Origin: Epiperipatus broadwayi
Taxonomy: Eukaryota > Onychophora > Udeonychophora > Euonychophora > Peripatidae
Assembly: GCA_028023455.1 (NCBI GenBank)
Contig: JAQFVV010000569.1
Coordinates: 186,001-250,000, forward strand
Direction of reading: 5' to 3'
DNA: 64,000 nt
A program made the position numbers and the translations under genes. Of the stretch, positions 23,015-35,560 are shown piece by piece (position 1 is the stretch's first letter; each line of letters opens with the position of its first letter). The notes beneath the pieces are model-generated. The model did no database searches, was not told where the DNA came from, and was given only the letters and a program-made list of their open reading frames with translations.

Positions 23015-24739
23015 TAGTACAATGTGTGCATGCTAAAAAGTTCATACTATAGAGAATATACTGCCATCAGTAAAGCCACGAAAGCATAAAGATTTCATAT
23101 ACCCATTTATAGGAAACCTGAAGAACCATTCTTTGTTTTGGATAAGATGCCTACTAAAATTTAAGAGAAGTCAACTGGAGAAAATCACTGCCTTTTGATA
23201 CAAACAAGAGATTGCTACTCTTCAAGGGAGCAGTGTTTCATCTTCATCCAAAGAGACTTACCATGCATATAAATACTTTCCAGCAGACTCATCAAACTTT
23301 AATTAGTATAATGGGATAAAAATTGTGATTTTTGTTTTATTATTATTATTATTTTTGTATGTTGTAACTTTTTCGGTATATTTTCGTTTCCACAATTGGA
23401 AGAAAATGTGTCAACATTTTTAAAAAAGTTCATTATGAGAGAAAGGAGGGAAAAGTGTTAGATTTAACTAAATATTTTTTTCTTATCTTTATTTATATTA
23501 AACAAATGTAAATTAGTTTAACTTCCCAATTCTATTGTCTTTGCCGGCATAATTTGAAATAAGAGATATGAGTTTTCAGTATTATTTTACATTACGAAAT
23601 ACACTAGATTACGACAGATTTTGTGTTAGTTTGTTTATTATTAGTTAATCTTATATATATATATATATTGCTTTTGTATAAATGATTTAATAATTTTGTA
23701 TGAATTTATTGTCTTTTTTTCTTAATGTAAAGGACATTTGTAAATAGACGAGAAGTTCCCAAAAAGATTTACAATCTGCAATCTAACTGAACAACAATGA
23801 TTTTTTTTCTTATTATGTTTGTATATAATTTTAAATAATCACATAGAATCATGATCATGTATATATCAATGTTGTATATTTGTCTTTGTAAATAATTGGT
23901 CAAGTGCATAAATTTCTACCATTGCGTTGAGGGATAAGGACTTTATTTTTATAAATATCATTATTAGATATCAATGTGGTAGAAGCTCATCCTTGATATA
24001 AAATAGTATTTATTACTTTATTTTTGTTAATCAATAAATGTTAATATAATTTATTATTTTAATCTGGTCTCTAGCTCATCATTATTCATATATCCATCAC
24101 AAGCATTATTATCTTAATTATTCTAATATCTATATATATAATCCTATTATTTTAGAATGAATAAATAGATATAATCAAGTTAATTATTACATCTTTTAAT
24201 ATATATATATATATATACTGAACATACATATTTTTATATATCATGTGGTATTTGGATATGCTTATATGATTTTGATAATCAATTATCACCTGTATAGAGG
24301 TGTAATAACTGATGTTAGTGTGATCTTCCCTTATAAAAGAGTCCAAGCAATTACTTTTTGAGTTGGAATACTGTGCTGTAACATGGTTAGAAAGGGGTAA
24401 GAATTGGAGGAACTGACCCAAATTGTATCTAGGTTAATACAAACATGTAGAGTTAGTATATTGAAAGTAGATACAATCATAGGTTATATATTTCAATGCA
24501 TAATCACTTGCATTATATCCGAATATCCAAAGTCCAAACAAAGTAAAATGCACTCTCCCTATCTCCTGAAAAATCGACCAGACCATTACAATATATATGA
24601 AAAGAGGCTAGTCCATATGATAGCTGATCTCAGCTATAATATCTAATTATTTGTTAGCATACTAATACCAGAATATTTTGAAACAGTTTATTCAATTTGT
24701 TATTAAAGATTGTTTTAAGTAGGATAGTGTATTTATTAT
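23015..24739. other. AT-rich non-coding DNA with one unrecognised ORF
   Basis: Contains short (TA)n runs (about 23655, 24199-24219). An 80-codon plus-strand ORF at 24404-24646 (MEELTQIVSRLIQTC at its start) has mixed composition and no recognisable domain. It may be coincidental. Nothing else is supported. Confidence 0.3.
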
Positions 24740-25000
24740 TAGACCATCAGATATAGTTAAATAACTAGCAATTAAAGTAAATGAAATCAAGGGCTTGAAG
24801 TGGACTTCTACTCTAAAAGAAAATTTATATAATATAAAATACATTGATTTTAATTTATGGAAAAATAGATTTATACAATTGGCTCAATTTAGACAAAATT
24901 TTAAAATAAACTGTTGTATAAATTTTAAAGTGATCAATTATCTTATGGTAAAATATATGTTAATGAAGTATTGAATCTATCAAAGAAAAGGCAATTTGAA
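24740..25000 (+). pseudogene. Reverse-transcriptase-like fragment (GLKWT block)
   Basis: A plus-strand frame reads EIKGLKWTSTLKENLYNIKY then ID. It resembles the block at 33350-33420 (LNGLKWTTEKEQDKNIKYL). The pattern 'short helix, KWT, E, then I-Y-L/I-D' is the C-terminal motif after the catalytic core of Penelope-like and some other reverse transcriptases (kFTxE...FLD). The fragment is short and no catalytic DD box or endonuclease is seen. Two separate copies sharing the phrase make chance less likely. Class is uncertain. Confidence 0.3.
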
Positions 25001-26747
25001 TGTGTGATACAGTTTAAACATAGATACATAAATAAAAATATTGAATAATAAAAAATGAATTTTGTTAATGTATATGAATAACAGAATGTGTATAATAATT
25101 ACACCAATTATCAGTTTTCAGAGTATCAAGTACTAATATGTTAATTATTAATGAAAAAAAACGATGAATAGAAAATTCAGTTCTTTGCACAGAGAATGAT
25201 GTAAAAAAAGAAAAATTAAACAGTAAAAATATGACAGATAATTCATAAATAAGCAATATAATTGTATAATACATAAGTTATGGAAGATTGATCATTCATA
25301 GTAAATTATGATTTTTTTTTTTTTTACATTTTATTTTTAAATTTCTATTTAATATTAAGGATACGCTGTAAATTGCGTTTGAGGTAATAATTAAAATGTT
25401 GCGCTAGGCTTTGTGTACTTCCAGATAAAGTAGAGAGTTATCCAATTGGCAGTTTTACTGATTATTATTTCAGAGGGAAATAACAATTGACATAAAAATG
25501 ATGAAAATACTGCATATACATATTCATATTTTAAAAGGTTCTCCTAACTGACACAATATACACATATTACATTAATGTTATTTACTGGATTTAATAATTT
25601 AATCATCAAGTGTATATATATATATATATTACTGGAAACTTTCGTAGTCTATATAATAATCTGCATATTCTTTACAGGTAATGATGTGATCAAAGCTATA
25701 ACTGGAAAACCAAGCTAAAATCAGTGATTTAACAAATAACATTAATTATTTTATTATTTTACTTTAACCTAGAATTACATTTTGATAAAAGAGACTCTGA
25801 TACATATATTAATAATAGTATATGGAATTTAGGTCAAATATATTCCCTTGTTTCTAAATTGCGTGTTTTTATCTTTGTTTTTCAGATTTTATTGTTTGTT
25901 GTCTTGGTTACATCTGAGCTATAATATATAACTAGATTATTATATATAAATTTTCATATGTATTATATAATTTATAAGTAATGTTAAAACTAATGATATA
26001 ATCAATCATAAGAAATATACATTATTCACAATATCTTAGCTGTCTAAATTTCAAAATGTATATTTATAAAAATATATAAAATATTAAAAAATATTAGCAT
26101 ACATTTCAAAGTTTGAACCCTTAAGTTATAGTCATCCTCATCTTTGACCATTCTATGCCATTTGATTGTCTAAAAAGATAACTCGTTTAATTATATATAA
26201 ATATGGTACCGTTATATACATATGCATACAATTCTCTATTCAATGTGAACTATTCTATTCTATTAATGATCATATTCTCTCCACACAGATCTTATTTTTT
26301 CACAGCATATTTATACATAAAAACTCATCTAATACATTTTTCAACAAAACCAATTTTGCCAATAAAAACTGAAGTTATGTTGAAATGAAAAAAATAACAT
26401 ATATGTTCGTTTTTTATACCAGCTATAAGCATAGTAATAAAACAAAACCATTCAAATAACACCATAATTTTTAACCCACTAACATGTAAATGAATAAAAA
26501 TGTTCATAGTCATTTAATGGCATGATTCACATCCCCATTAGCATTTAATTAAAAAGTTATTTATTAAGTAAATTCTTATAAAAATCATGCAATGGAACAT
26601 CGATACTTTTATTATTACAATACTTATTTCACAAAATAAATAATAATAGGTGTAGCAGTCATGCTATAAATTAGCTATTACTATCATTTATTTATGTATA
26701 CACAAGTATATTGATTACTGTAAAATAGTTTTTACATATATATATAG
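25001..26747. other. AT-rich non-coding DNA
   Basis: Short (TA)n runs (25613-25630, 26737-26746) and A/T homopolymers, including a 13-T run at about 25312. The overlapping ORFs at 26166-26513 on both strands have no recognisable content. Confidence 0.4.
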
Positions 26748-27010
26748 TGTAACAGTCTAGGTTTTTTATCGGAATTAGGGGGAGCACATCTAACTACAGT
26801 CAGACATAAAATCTTTGGGTAGGATGCTAGGAGTAATATCATGAAGACAATAACCAATGATCATATCTACCTGCAATGGGCTAGCTCTTAGTTCACTAAT
26901 TAAACCTAGATACAATTTAGGATAGTCCATCCATATCTCACCCCTCTTTCAGATTTCATTAGACCTCAGTATTTTAATCCAAGAGAGAATGTTGCCTTTG
27001 GCTTTCTTCA
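26748..27010 (+). repeat. Dispersed repeat, copy 1 (TGTAACAG start)
   Basis: Collinear with 40970-41245: AACAGTCT(A/G)G, CATCTAACTAC(A/T)GTCAGAC, TAGGATGCTAG, AT(C/A)ATGATCACATCTA-type, ACTAGC, CATATCTCACC and a final TTTGGCTTTCTTCAG / TTTGACTCTCTTAACAG. It begins TGTAACAG directly after a (TA)n tract. Its partner has a TATA box, so an LTR or LTR-like promoter unit is possible. Confidence 0.65.
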
Positions 27011-27098
27011 GGAGTGAATTTACTTTACATAGCAACGAAATGTTTATTGACTTAACATACACCAAACCTCATTGCTGGGTTATATATTATAATATGTC

Positions 27099-27102
<4 letters not shown>

Positions 27103-27179
<77 letters not shown>
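27103..27179. repeat. (TA)n microsatellite, ~77 bp
   Basis: Uninterrupted TA. An apparent 77-codon ORF across it (26989-27222) is a tyrosine-isoleucine run made by the repeat. Confidence 0.95.
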
Positions 27180-27181
<2 letters not shown>

Positions 27182-27680
27182 TGTACTCTCACTTCCAGGA
27201 AATATATAATAAAATGGACTAGCTCAGATGAATAGTTATGCTTGGCTAAAATGCATATAATCGATAATAAAAATATTCTATGTTAATGTCAATTGTTTAA
27301 CTAGCTCTAATTAATAAGAAATAATAATATGGTTTGGTTTATAAACTAAATAAATAAATATTTATTAAATCATGAGACCATGAAGTGAGATAGAAGTGGT
27401 TATATGAATTACATTGAGCCAATATTCCAAAGGACACCACCTCAATGGCATAATAATATTACCCCCCCCCTTTTTTTATTATCTCAAATAATAAATTCAT
27501 AGAATTCTTACGACATTAACAATAATTAATTAATTAAGATAATACTAATAAATAAATCTTAAGCTGATTATTTAAAATAATCTAACTAAAATAATCTCAG
27601 GTTCTTGACTAATTCGAGTAAATTAAAATTAGTGTAGTCAAGCATGATAAGAGATTTGATATCACCCTCAACTACACCTA
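27180..27680. other. AT-rich non-coding DNA with a C9/T7 homopolymer pair
   Basis: A run of nine C followed by seven or eight T at about 27462-27477 is unusual in this composition. No coding signal. Confidence 0.4.
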
Positions 27681-27682
27681 AC

Positions 27683-27746
<64 letters not shown>

Positions 27747-27747
27747 C
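27681..27747. repeat. (TAA)n microsatellite with ATC tail
   Basis: About 22 TAA units switch to an irregular (ATC/TTC) tail up to about 27775. Confidence 0.95.
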
Positions 27748-30059
27748 ATCTTCATCATCCTAATCATCATCTTCAATGTATAATTTGATCTCATCTATTT
27801 TTCCCCATTATAGTTCTCATCAATAATATTAAAAATAAAGAAATAATATAGCATAATCTTTTAGTTTTCATATGGCATCTTAAATAAAATATGTGGTAAA
27901 ATCTTATAATCTGAGAATATGTGGCAATGGATATCATTATAATTTTGTGTAATATATTACATAATTAAATTATGACCATAATGATAATAATGATAATGTT
28001 AATGAAATTTCTCAAATAAATCATATTAAGAAAATACTATAATTCTTAAATAATAATCTTATTTGTAGTGTGCAAATATTATGTTTTACTTCAAGATATC
28101 TGTAGTCATATGTTTGTGATGTGGAAAAAATTTGATTCAACACATAAATTTATAAAAAAACAAGTTTAACAAATTTTATTACAATAGCTTAACAAACAAT
28201 AAATTATTTACAATATTTACAATCAACGAATCTTGTCTCATTACAATTTCCATCATCTCAGAATAAAAAAATAAAAAAAATATAAGCATCTAGGCCTTCA
28301 TTTTGACTTAGAACTTGTTATATACTTTAAAATAATTACAACAATACTATCAATAATAATCATCATGGATATACGCAGAGTTTCACATGTATTAGATACA
28401 ATTAAATAATATTATAATATGTTTCCCAATATATAGATCAATTATGAAAACATAAAACATAAATTACAATGAGATTATTTATTCTAAGATATGTCTATTA
28501 ACTTATTCTTAATGGTTTAAAATAACTTATCATGATAGTGTTGATACTATTAGACAAAGTATATTTATTCTGGTTTGTTACTAAAATAAGTGGACTCAAT
28601 TAATAATAGTCTTAGCATACATTCTACATCTTACTTGGTATTAATCTAGTATAAACAATATGTATGCATTGATGCATTTCCTTAAATATAAAATAATACT
28701 CATGAAGTACAATTTACTTATTCTATTTTCTGTTGTTTCTTTATTTATACCATCCATTAAAAATATGCATTACATATAAGTTAGAAATACTTTTAAAATT
28801 ATTTAAACATTTCTTGAACAATTTTATTATCATTTATGTAAAATGTAAAAAACCTTCTATGATTCTTTATCCTTATGTTAGCTTTTATTGTCAATTCCAT
28901 TTGTATTTATTCTTAATGTCATTCAAAGTAAGAAAACCTATCTTATCATTTTCTAAATAACAATCCTTCTATTCCAAAATTATTTATCATTCTCCCTCAA
29001 AGATATAGTTATGTATGATGTGATACTTAAAAATCATGATAGCAATCAGATGCGTAGATTTGAAGAACAAACTAGAGTATCAACTCAATAGTACACACAT
29101 AAGATGGTCAACATGGTAACAGTGCATAGCTATTTATTCAGCTTCTGGAGCATTAATATTCAATATTAAGGGGAAAACACTGCCAATGGAATATACAAGT
29201 TACAGGTTTTCGTTAACTATACCTGCATAATTATTAAGATAATAAAACTATTTCTTTTCCCCATAAAAATCCTACAACAAAACATCACTTTGGTTTCATT
29301 TTTAAAATACCCCCAAGTCACTACCTTACATTATTTCTTTATAGATTTATCAATCCACATTGGCAAAAATTCTTAAAACATATTTCTAAAACAATAAACA
29401 AAATTCGCATATAAAATCATTGATCTAGATTATTCAATAAGAAAAGGTTACTTCACTTTTAAAAACTTCTTCAACACAAATACAAATGACAGGTATTGAT
29501 ATAATAAAATCAATACTTCAAAACATTTTTAAACTAATAAAGTTCTTTTCACGAAAGAATCATATAATTATATTCCATTACATTGTACTATATCAAATAT
29601 AAAATAAAAGTATGCATATTTTTAAAAAATAAAATCTAACTCCTATACATTTTATATGTGTTTAGTGTATTCACACATACTCATACGTCCATACAATAAC
29701 ATTATAAAAATACTTGGCAATCTAAAAAAAAAAAATGAATACATCATAAAAAAATAATATTTTACAATTATTACCCATGATATTCTTTCTAGTTGATCAC
29801 TTTCTAGACATCTTCTTAGTCCACAATTAATAAATATTGCATAATATAACACGCATTCAACACTAATTTACTTAAATAACAAAACCTAAAATTTACTAAG
29901 TATCCTTTATGGAAATTATAATATTATATTAGTAAATAATTAATATTTTATATGTACCTTTCCTATCTCTAATTATACTAAGAGAAAAAAAATTAATATT
30001 AATATTAGTTTATAAATAATAAAAAATATAGCTACATAAACTTCAGTCCATGATAAATA
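27748..30059. other. AT-rich non-coding DNA
   Basis: No coding or structural signal beyond A/T homopolymers. The short ORFs (28733-28960, 29652-29852) have low-complexity translations. Confidence 0.4.
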
Positions 30060-31860
30060 TTCATTTTTTAAAAAAAAAATGTTCTTTATTTCTTCAGAAT
30101 TTTTTAGCATATCCTTGCAGGCATTGAAACTCCCCAATGCATGTTGCTGTGATACTGTCTAAACACTTGAAGATGACAATCCCCCCCTCCCCCGAACACA
30201 ACGCATGCTCACTTGATTCCAACTAAAAATGATGAACGAAAAATAATTTTAAAAAAATGAAAAAGAAAGTCAACTTTGGGATCTGGATCCATTTGTAAAA
30301 ATAATCACTAATTTGTTCATCCAGTTCACTATTTTCTGCTTTTCAGCCATCTAGCTCTCAGTAACCCTCTATGGAATTGATGTGTTTTAGCTTCTTGTTT
30401 TTTCTTGCTTTATTTTTCATCCCTTCAATTATATCTTCTTTATCTGGTTGGTCTATTTCTCTGCATTTTTTTCAATCTATTTTTGGTCTTCAGTATTTAT
30501 CAAGTGTCTCTTCAATTTCAGTCTTAGATTCCAATCTTTGATTGTTATCTTCATTTGTTTTTTTTTTTTTTAACTGATTTTGTTTTATCTGTTTTGTTCT
30601 TGCTTCAGTTATTTTATCTTCTCTTTCATTGGCTAGTTTCTCTTTCTCAAATAGATGGGATTGTACTGAGTGATCTGCAACTTTCAACATATGTTGCTTA
30701 TTTCTTTGTATATCATCTTGTTCTTTATTATTTTTTGCAAGTCATCTATCTATTGGCCACCACCTTGATGTTTGGTGTGTTTTCTCTTCTTATCTGCCCT
30801 TGGTTTATTTTTAGTTCCTTCATCTGGAAGCTCTATTTCTGCCCATTTTTTTATTTTTCTGCATGCCATGTATTTCTCGGCTGTTATTTGGGTGTTTAGC
30901 CTTTTCCACCTTATTGTCTAGGCTTTCTTGACCTTCCCTTCACTTTCTTGTGTATTCTTTAATAATTATTTCCTGTGTTTTAGCTATTGACTTCTCATTG
31001 CTGTTGTGCTTATTTCCACAGTCTACTGCCAGGTGTTTTCTACTTCTACACACAAAACATTATCATCTAAGCTCTTTAATTTGTATGGTCTGTATTGCTT
31101 CTTGATCCATTATTATGTTTAGGATGTCTTTAGGTCTTATGCCTTCACTGATCTTGATCTTAAAATAAAAACTGTTTAAAAAAAACAATGCAGGCCTATC
31201 TGAACAATATATTTACTTCATATATACGCTGTCCAAATGGTTTTATTAGTTTTGTGAAATCATGGATATTATAACTCAAATATGTATTTTGAATAATGCC
31301 AATGTGATAATTCTGAATTTTTTTATCTACCTCCACAAGAGCATAATTTTGCAAAGTTTTATTTTTCTTGAAAATTTGCTCATTGCTTGTTACTAAAGAA
31401 TTCTACTGGCAAATGCCTTGAATTGGTATGATGTTTTATCATTGATATTGAGCTTCACATTCTGTTCCTCAACAACTCTTTGTATAATATTTTACTAAAA
31501 AACTTGTAAAGAGACATATTTCTATCTGTCACAACCAATATGACTGATTATGGTCTCCTTAAATCTGTGATTTATCTCTTTCACTTCTTCTATTGTCCAA
31601 ATGTTTGGCAAAAGCTCATCGGCATCACATTTATCCATATTGGTATTATTCATTTTGTTCAGATCATCCTAATTGATCCTTCTTAATCTTGGAAATGTTT
31701 TGTATTTTGTGAACTTAATTTTCCTATGTTTGCATATGTTGTCTGTGCTCTAATATTGTAATATGTTTGCGATGTCTGATTTGAGCCAAACTTGGCCTGC
31801 ATTCTGTTGTGGATGCCATTTTACAATATATTTTGCCAATGTTGCCCTTAAAAAAAAAAA
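30060..31860 (-). pseudogene. LINE ORF1-like remnant with one CCHC zinc knuckle
   Basis: On the minus strand a long degenerate coding region can be followed through frame changes. Near 31640-31560 it reads DADELLPNIWTIEEVKEI. At about 31180-31080 it reads ISEGIRPKDILNIIMDQEA, a block like the 'I-G-I-P-x-x-I-L' phrase of LINE ORF1 proteins. The zinc knuckle CFVCRSRKHLAVDC at 31018-31059 fits C-x2-C-x4-H-x4-C exactly. A charged coiled-coil tail includes a 66-codon ORF at 30690-30490 (EKEKLANEREDKITEARTK). Such proteins bind the element RNA in the cytoplasm. No reverse transcriptase follows. A short C-rich run (CCCCCCCTCCCCC) lies at about 30181-30193. Gag of an LTR element is the alternative. 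Confidence 0.5.
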
Positions 31861-32010
31861 AAATCAATAAATCACTCACTTTTTGATAAAAACTCCATTT
31901 TCATTGATAGGTATGATGATTAATGATCTTCAGGTGATGTTTTAAAACCAGTTTTTTTTTCAAGTCTGTATTTTTTTCTTTTTTTCTGGAATTCTTTACC
32001 TAATGCATCT
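31861..32010. other. AT-rich spacer
   Basis: Poly-A/T runs and no gene signal. Confidence 0.4.
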
Positions 32011-32132
32011 AATGATGATGATGATTATTATTATTATTATTATTAACATCATCATCATCATCATCCTTATTACTACTCCTCCTCCTCCTCCTCCTACTAC
32101 TACTACTAATGTTGTTGTTGCTCATTATTATT
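32011..32132. repeat. Compound triplet repeat: six motifs in series
   Basis: In order: (GAT)n, (TTA)n, (CAT)n, a short interruption, (TCC)n, (TAC)n, (GTT)n and a few ATT. Six different trinucleotide runs of four to six units each within about 120 bases. Confidence 0.95.
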
Positions 32133-33240
32133 ACAAAAAACTGTGTGAAAATTATTATATTTTCAATTATTGAAATAAATATAAAAATAAATTAATTTAA
32201 ACTTATCATAAAACTGAAGTAGAAAATGAAGAATAATTATTTTAAAAGTCTTTATTTATAATTTTAAAGTAAAATGTTATCTTTATTGATATTTTCAATA
32301 TTTTAGAAAAGATGATATATAACTGTTTTATTTAATACAAATAAAATACTATCTTAGAATTTCAATTATTCAAATATGCTTCATCTATTAATCATATTAA
32401 ACTATTTTATAAACTTTCATCATGAATAAATCATTCTTATCTGTTTATTAAAAAGTTTTTATAAACTTTTGTGAAGGATTTATTATTCTTACCTTTTTCT
32501 TAAAGTTTTTGTAAACTTTTATCATGGATATATCATGCTTACTCTGAAATATCTATTTGTTTGTCTCCTATGTGTTTAATAACATTGTGCAATATTTTAT
32601 CTGTCGGACAAATAGATGGACTTCTAAATTTAGAGAATATTTTCACTTTAATTAATTAAACAAAAAGACGCAGAAACTCTCAAGTTTATTCAAACAAATT
32701 AAATAAGTATAGTATGTTTATAAGAAATTGATATGTTAAATGTATTATTACAATTCTTATTTATGCATTAGAGATTTATTATTATTATGTGTTGCATTGC
32801 TATGGGTATATTTATAATAAAAATAAAAAAAAACAAAAATAATTCTTTACAACAGCTATATAATCAAATAACAATTTTATACATGAAAAGCTTTTTTCAG
32901 CACCTGCTTTAGTGCCCTTTTCAAATATTACTACTCTGTTTAAATTAATGAATTACCTGACATAAAACCATCCAGTGTCCAATAATGGAATTAAAATAAA
33001 CAACAATAATATAAAATCCTCATATATAAATTCAATAATTTCAAAACAATATATATATATTCAAAATAATTTGAATATAAGACTTCTACAAATTTGTTTA
33101 ATAATTGGTTGACTAAAAATGAATGAAAATTATATTAGTTGATATATATATATAATAAATGTAAAAGTACAATACCAGTTATAGAAAATATTATATATAA
33201 AAACACAAATAATTAATGGTATAAACAATATTATAGTTTA
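32133..33240. other. AT-rich non-coding DNA
   Basis: Contains a three-fold degenerate phrase (AAACTTT(C/T)AT(C/T)ATG..AT, TAAAAAGTTTTTATAAACTTTTGT, TAAAGTTTTTGTAAACTTTTATCATGG) at about 32405-32530. No coding content. Confidence 0.4.
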
Positions 33241-33329
33241 AATTCTTTTGAAGCGCTTTCAATTATGTAGTAATTAATCCTCGTCAGCTTTAACTGTTTT
33301 TATTTTTTTATGCAGAAATACCAATACTA

Positions 33330-33757
33330 TAAATTTGTTTTTAGAGGAGTTAAATAAATTGAATGGCTTGAAATGGACCACTGAAAAGGAACAGGACAAA
33401 AATATTAAATATTTGTATTTAATTATTATAAAAGATAATAATATGTTATGTTATAAATTAGTAAACAAACCATTGCAAAAAGAGGAAATATAAATTGTAA
33501 ATCAAATTATGCATAAGATCACAAATTTTAGATCGTTTTTGTTTCAAAATGAAAAATTATATCATTTCCAATGTGATAAATTAAATAATATTGTGATATT
33601 TTCCAAGGAATTGCTTAAAGTTAAACAGACTAAGAATACTTTATGTCAATTTAAAAACAGTTATAATGATTTAAAGGAGATGAAGATTGATATTAAAAAA
33701 TGGATATTTATTCCATATATTTTAAGTGCTCAAGTGAAATCTTATATCTGCTGATAG
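33330..33757 (+). pseudogene. Reverse-transcriptase-like C-terminal fragment
   Basis: The first frame (33340-33490) reads LEELNKLNGLKWTTEKEQ, then NIKYLYLIII and LCYKLVNKPL, and is ended by a stop. The pattern lN-x-l-x-WT-x-E, hydrophobic FLD-like strand and +-Y-x-KP is that of the RT C-terminal region of Penelope-like elements. An 81-codon ORF follows at 33509-33754 with no clear motif. The shared GLKWT phrase with 24790 suggests one family. Just upstream on the minus strand (about 33248-33300) lies CTGACGAG followed 20 bases later by GAAAGCGC, a layout seen next to Penelope-type elements. No catalytic box or GIY-YIG nuclease is visible. Confidence 0.35.
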
Positions 33758-35370
33758 CAGTGATACCTTTGTTTGTGTTTTAATATTTTTTTTTTTTTTT
33801 TGCTGGTCTGGTTGAATTTTGGATTTATGGTAGTTTTCATTATATATATATGTGTGTGTGTGTGTTTATGTGTGTTTAATGTTTCATTTTGTGTTACACA
33901 TAATATTAACCAAGTTAGTGAATAATTTTTTAAAAAATCATACCATTCAAGCAGAAAAGTAATGTTTTGTATCAATTTTTTGTGGATGTATGTTATCATA
34001 TTTAGGTGAATTTAGATACAGTAATGAAAAATGATAAAAGAAGTATGAATTTTTATACAATCATGTGAAAAATAAAATTAATAATGATTTAAAGATTTCT
34101 TCACCTTTTTTGTGTTAATATTCTTCAAGAGCAGAGCAACTATAATAATAATAAAAAATTAAGAAGGCAATTTTAATAAATAATAATAAAATGAATATAA
34201 TTAATAGACATGCTACAAACATTAAAATTCAGGATTCAAGGGATTTGAGTTGAGGATATGTGCTTCCATTTTGTTTTTAAATTTAACAGACATTGAGGAC
34301 AGTTAAAGCATTAACCAAATATAATTCTGCTGATTGAAAAACTGTATATAAAAATTAGTTATTATATATATATATATAATATATATGGCTAATTTAGTTA
34401 TTATATATATATATATAAGCATTTGGCCCATTTGGACATCAGTTATTAATTCATATCTGTATTACATTACAAAGTAAATGGGAGCAGTTTCACTTTTTAT
34501 GCTATATTTTTATAAGATAATCAAATTAAAGCCTTCAACAAACAATCAGAGACTTTTTTTCTGTATATTTTTGCACCCCTGGGTTAGAGAGATTTGATTG
34601 ATACCTGGTTTGAACAACCGTTGTGATTATCTAAAGGAGCTCACATTATGGAGATCATGGTCAAGGTAAGATACATTAATTTGTGGTTTAAGTAACAGGA
34701 AATAAAATGGATTTAATATTCATAATTAATATTTTAATAAAAGTGTTAAATAGTATAGAGTCATGGGAAATAACTTTTGAAATTTTTATTTTAAAAAAAT
34801 TAATAAAAAATTATTAATAATAAATAAACTACAAACTTTCCCAAGTTTTTAATTTTCCTTTCTCAACACTTTTAATAAATAATAATTAACTAACAACAGA
34901 ATTATTTTCTTGTTCAAGTTAAAATAAATGTTACAAATATAAAGGATTTATTTATAACATTACTTAGTAATGATACAGATATTAAAACATTAATTACCAA
35001 TGTATGTTAGAAGATATAAAATAGATTAAGTCTTAAAAATTACTTTAGCTCAAAAGATTAGCAAAGGTTTTTTATATTTATTAAAAAATAATAATGTAAA
35101 ATATTACCACAGGTTTTTAATAACAAGCACTTTTTGTCTAAATAAGTCTCTTTATTTGATAGTAATGGTTGATGTTTTTGAGTACTGAAGTCTTTATTTT
35201 TCATTAATCCATTACATGTAGATCTTACGGGATTGATTTTATAAATAAATTTTCAGTCTCTGGTAGATATATGTTACTTTTTAGATTGCCATGGATATTT
35301 CACCAAAATTTTTGAGGTTTATATATTGTTAATTTTATGGTTTAAAACTAAAGGCTTTTTTTCTGACAGA
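33758..35370. other. AT-rich non-coding DNA with TA/TG microsatellites
   Basis: Contains a T14 run (about 33787), (TA)n(TG)n at 33841-33875 and a roughly 45-bp tandem duplication of TTAGTTATTATATATATATA at about 34356-34420. A GC-richer phrase at 34575-34680 includes GGTTTGAACAACC (B-box-like) and GTCAAGGTAAGATA (good 5' splice-site consensus). It is too short to call a gene or SINE. Confidence 0.35.
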
Positions 35371-35374
35371 TTAT

Positions 35375-35560
35375 GATTGTCTATTTTATTTCTTTAGATT
35401 CTTTAATTTTATCATTTGTTCTGCTTATTTCATCTAACTTATCATTTTGAACATTAAATATATTTTTATACATTTATCTTAATTCTTTAATATCATTATT
35501 AATCTTTGCCATCATTTTTCTCAATAGAATAACACTTTCAGATTCTGAAAACATTTTAAC
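35375..35560 (-). pseudogene. Coiled-coil fragment, gag- or ORF1-like
   Basis: The minus strand reads MAKINNDIKELR, stop, then NVQNDKLDEISRTNDKIKE, a heptad-like coil similar in style to the remnant at 11138-11940. It lies just left of the family B repeat. Without a second motif the class is open. Confidence 0.25.

Noticed and set aside
22849-23031. 60-codon minus-strand ORF with polyasparagine
   Set aside because: Translation of the (ATT)n(TAG)n tract, not a gene.
26989-27222. 77-codon ORF with a tyrosine/isoleucine run
   Set aside because: Produced entirely by the (TA)n microsatellite.
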